A stretch of 5,382 bases of DNA. It comes from Hyphomonadaceae bacterium. GTDB taxonomy: Bacteria; Pseudomonadota; Alphaproteobacteria; Caulobacterales; Aquidulcibacteraceae. The notes below the pieces were generated by a model, which did no database searches, had not been told where the DNA came from, and saw only the letters and a program-made list of their open reading frames with translations. The stretch is from positions 1-5,382 of the forward strand of contig DPWD01000172.1 of assembly GCA_003526465.1 (NCBI GenBank), given 5' to 3'. The translations under genes were made by a program, and so were the position numbers. This document shows positions 4,973-5,382 of this stretch, one piece after another. Position 1 is the stretch's first letter, and every line of letters starts with the position of its first letter.

Positions 4973-5236
4973 TTATTGCGGCGCGTTGATCTGCGTGAGA
5001 ATGTAGGGAAGACCCATAGTGATGAAGCCGCCGACCATGAACCCGACCGGCAATCCCATGAGCGCGCCGATATAAGCGGTGCCGAGACGCTCCTTCCAGT
5101 CGAGCCGGCGTCCGCCAAGGCGGACCAGGAAGCCGAGCGCGCCCCCGATCAGCCCGCCGGCGCCGCCATAAGGCCAGCCGACGATGCAAAGCGCGACCAT
5201 GCCCACGACCACGGCGATGCTGAGCACTAGCCTCAC
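4973..5236 (-). CDS. Small glycine-rich multi-spanning membrane protein, unknown function
   Basis: An 87-residue hydrophobic protein I do not recognise. Residues about 2-20 (RLVLSIAVVVGMVALCIVGW region) form a first membrane span. Residues 24-39 are a glycine-rich hydrophobic stretch (GGAGGLIGGALGFLV). Residues 41-50 are a charged loop (GGRRLDWKER), followed by one long or two short hydrophobic segments to about residue 80. The GTG at 5236 is preferred over a GTG at 5287. A GAGGGA Shine-Dalgarno (5247-5242) stands five bases upstream, and the extra residues of the longer form are very basic and unlike a membrane-protein start. It precedes the exported rhodanese by 28 bp in the same direction, which suggests an envelope-related two-gene unit. 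Confidence 0.72.
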   Translation of the reverse strand: MRLVLSIAVVVGMVALCIVGWPYGGAGGLIGGALGFLVRLGGRRLDWKERLGTAYIGALMGLPVGFMVGGFITMGLPYILTQINAPQ

Positions 5237-5241
5237 GGACG

Positions 5242-5247
5242 TCCCTC
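5242..5247 (-). promoter_or_regulatory. Shine-Dalgarno that fixes the GTG start of the small membrane protein
   Basis: Read on the minus strand, GAGGGA at 5247-5242 lies five bases before GTG 5236-5234. No comparable site precedes the longer in-frame GTG at 5287. This is the main reason for assigning an 87-residue product. Confidence 0.6.
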
Positions 5248-5294
5248 TTTTCTGCTGGCCGCTTCTCCGCCGGACGAAGCCGCCCACCTAGCCC

Positions 5295-5367
5295 GCAAGG
5301 GCAGTTCGCTCAAGCACGAGGCGGCGCCTGCGCGGCCGCCTCGTGGCGGGACAGGACCTGCCCTTGC
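5295..5367. repeat. Nested perfect inverted repeats at the right edge
   Basis: The outer arms GCAAGGGCAG (5295-5304) and CTGCCCTTGC (5358-5367) are perfectly complementary over 10 bp. Inside them, CACGAGGCGGC (5315-5325) and GCCGCCTCGTG (5335-5345) pair perfectly over 11 bp around a 9-base loop. Together they could fold into a two-tier stem on either strand. It lies about 60 bases upstream of the small membrane protein start. It might be a terminator of an upstream minus-strand gene, a structured leader or a dispersed repeat. A minus-strand frame ending in TGA at 5312-5310 (tail SRHEAAAQAPPRA) would place the inner stem inside a gene end, but this is weak. Confidence 0.55.
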
Positions 5368-5382
5368 ACGGTGGCGCCCGCC

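Noticed and set aside
5237..5287. GTG at 5287 as start of the small membrane protein
   Set aside because: No ribosome binding site, and a strongly basic 17-residue leader; the GTG at 5236 has a good one.
1..5382. A CRISPR array, phage, toxin-antitoxin or transposon system
   Set aside because: No regularly spaced direct repeats, integrase, transposase, terminal repeats or toxin/antitoxin-like gene pair are visible.

Overview
This is a GC-rich, densely packed bacterial chromosomal window with short intergenic gaps and ordinary housekeeping or stress genes. The protein types point to an alphaproteobacterium, possibly on the Caulobacterales/Hyphomonadaceae side. They are a UPF0301/YqgE protein with an alphaproteobacterial-looking start, a QmcA-type SPFH protein, a type II (Prx5-like) peroxiredoxin and a DUF1272 protein. 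One candidate promoter also resembles the Caulobacter housekeeping consensus. The lineage is inferred from protein character and composition; there is no rRNA or other phylogenetic marker here. I see no mobile element, tRNA, rRNA or CRISPR array.

Layout from left to right. Positions 1-557 (minus) hold the N-terminal 185 residues of a QmcA-like membrane-anchored SPFH protein that runs off the left edge. Positions 558-681 are an intergenic block of G-run repeats and inverted repeats. Positions 682-1161 (minus) encode a Prx5-like peroxiredoxin. A divergent gap leads to yqgE (1265-1825, plus), followed by a strong long-arm inverted repeat at 1838-1904. A cytosolic von Willebrand A protein with an intact MIDAS motif follows (1988-2617, plus). 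A perfect 11-bp hairpin at 2626-2651 sits between it and the convergent gene on its right.

Positions 2660-3573 (minus) form a two-gene operon. It holds a DJ-1/PfpI-family, isonitrile-hydratase-like enzyme (upstream) and a small eight-cysteine DUF1272 protein (downstream), whose stop and start codons overlap as TGATG. Divergent from it is an SDR oxidoreductase (3626-4429, plus) with a possible leaderless promoter. Convergent with the SDR gene, only 8 bp away, is an exported single-domain rhodanese (4438-4944, minus). A small glycine-rich membrane protein (4973-5236, minus) lies just upstream of it in the same direction. The right edge (5288-5382) carries nested perfect inverted repeats and perhaps the tail of another minus-strand gene.

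Functionally the window leans towards redox, stress and envelope maintenance: a membrane scaffold, peroxide removal, sulfur-transfer-like chemistry and detoxification of a reactive small molecule. There is no evidence that all these genes act in one pathway. I found no convincing new multi-gene system. The observations most worth checking are the isonitrile-hydratase-like/DUF1272 coupled pair, the non-coding inverted-repeat elements and the atypical active-site loop of the rhodanese.
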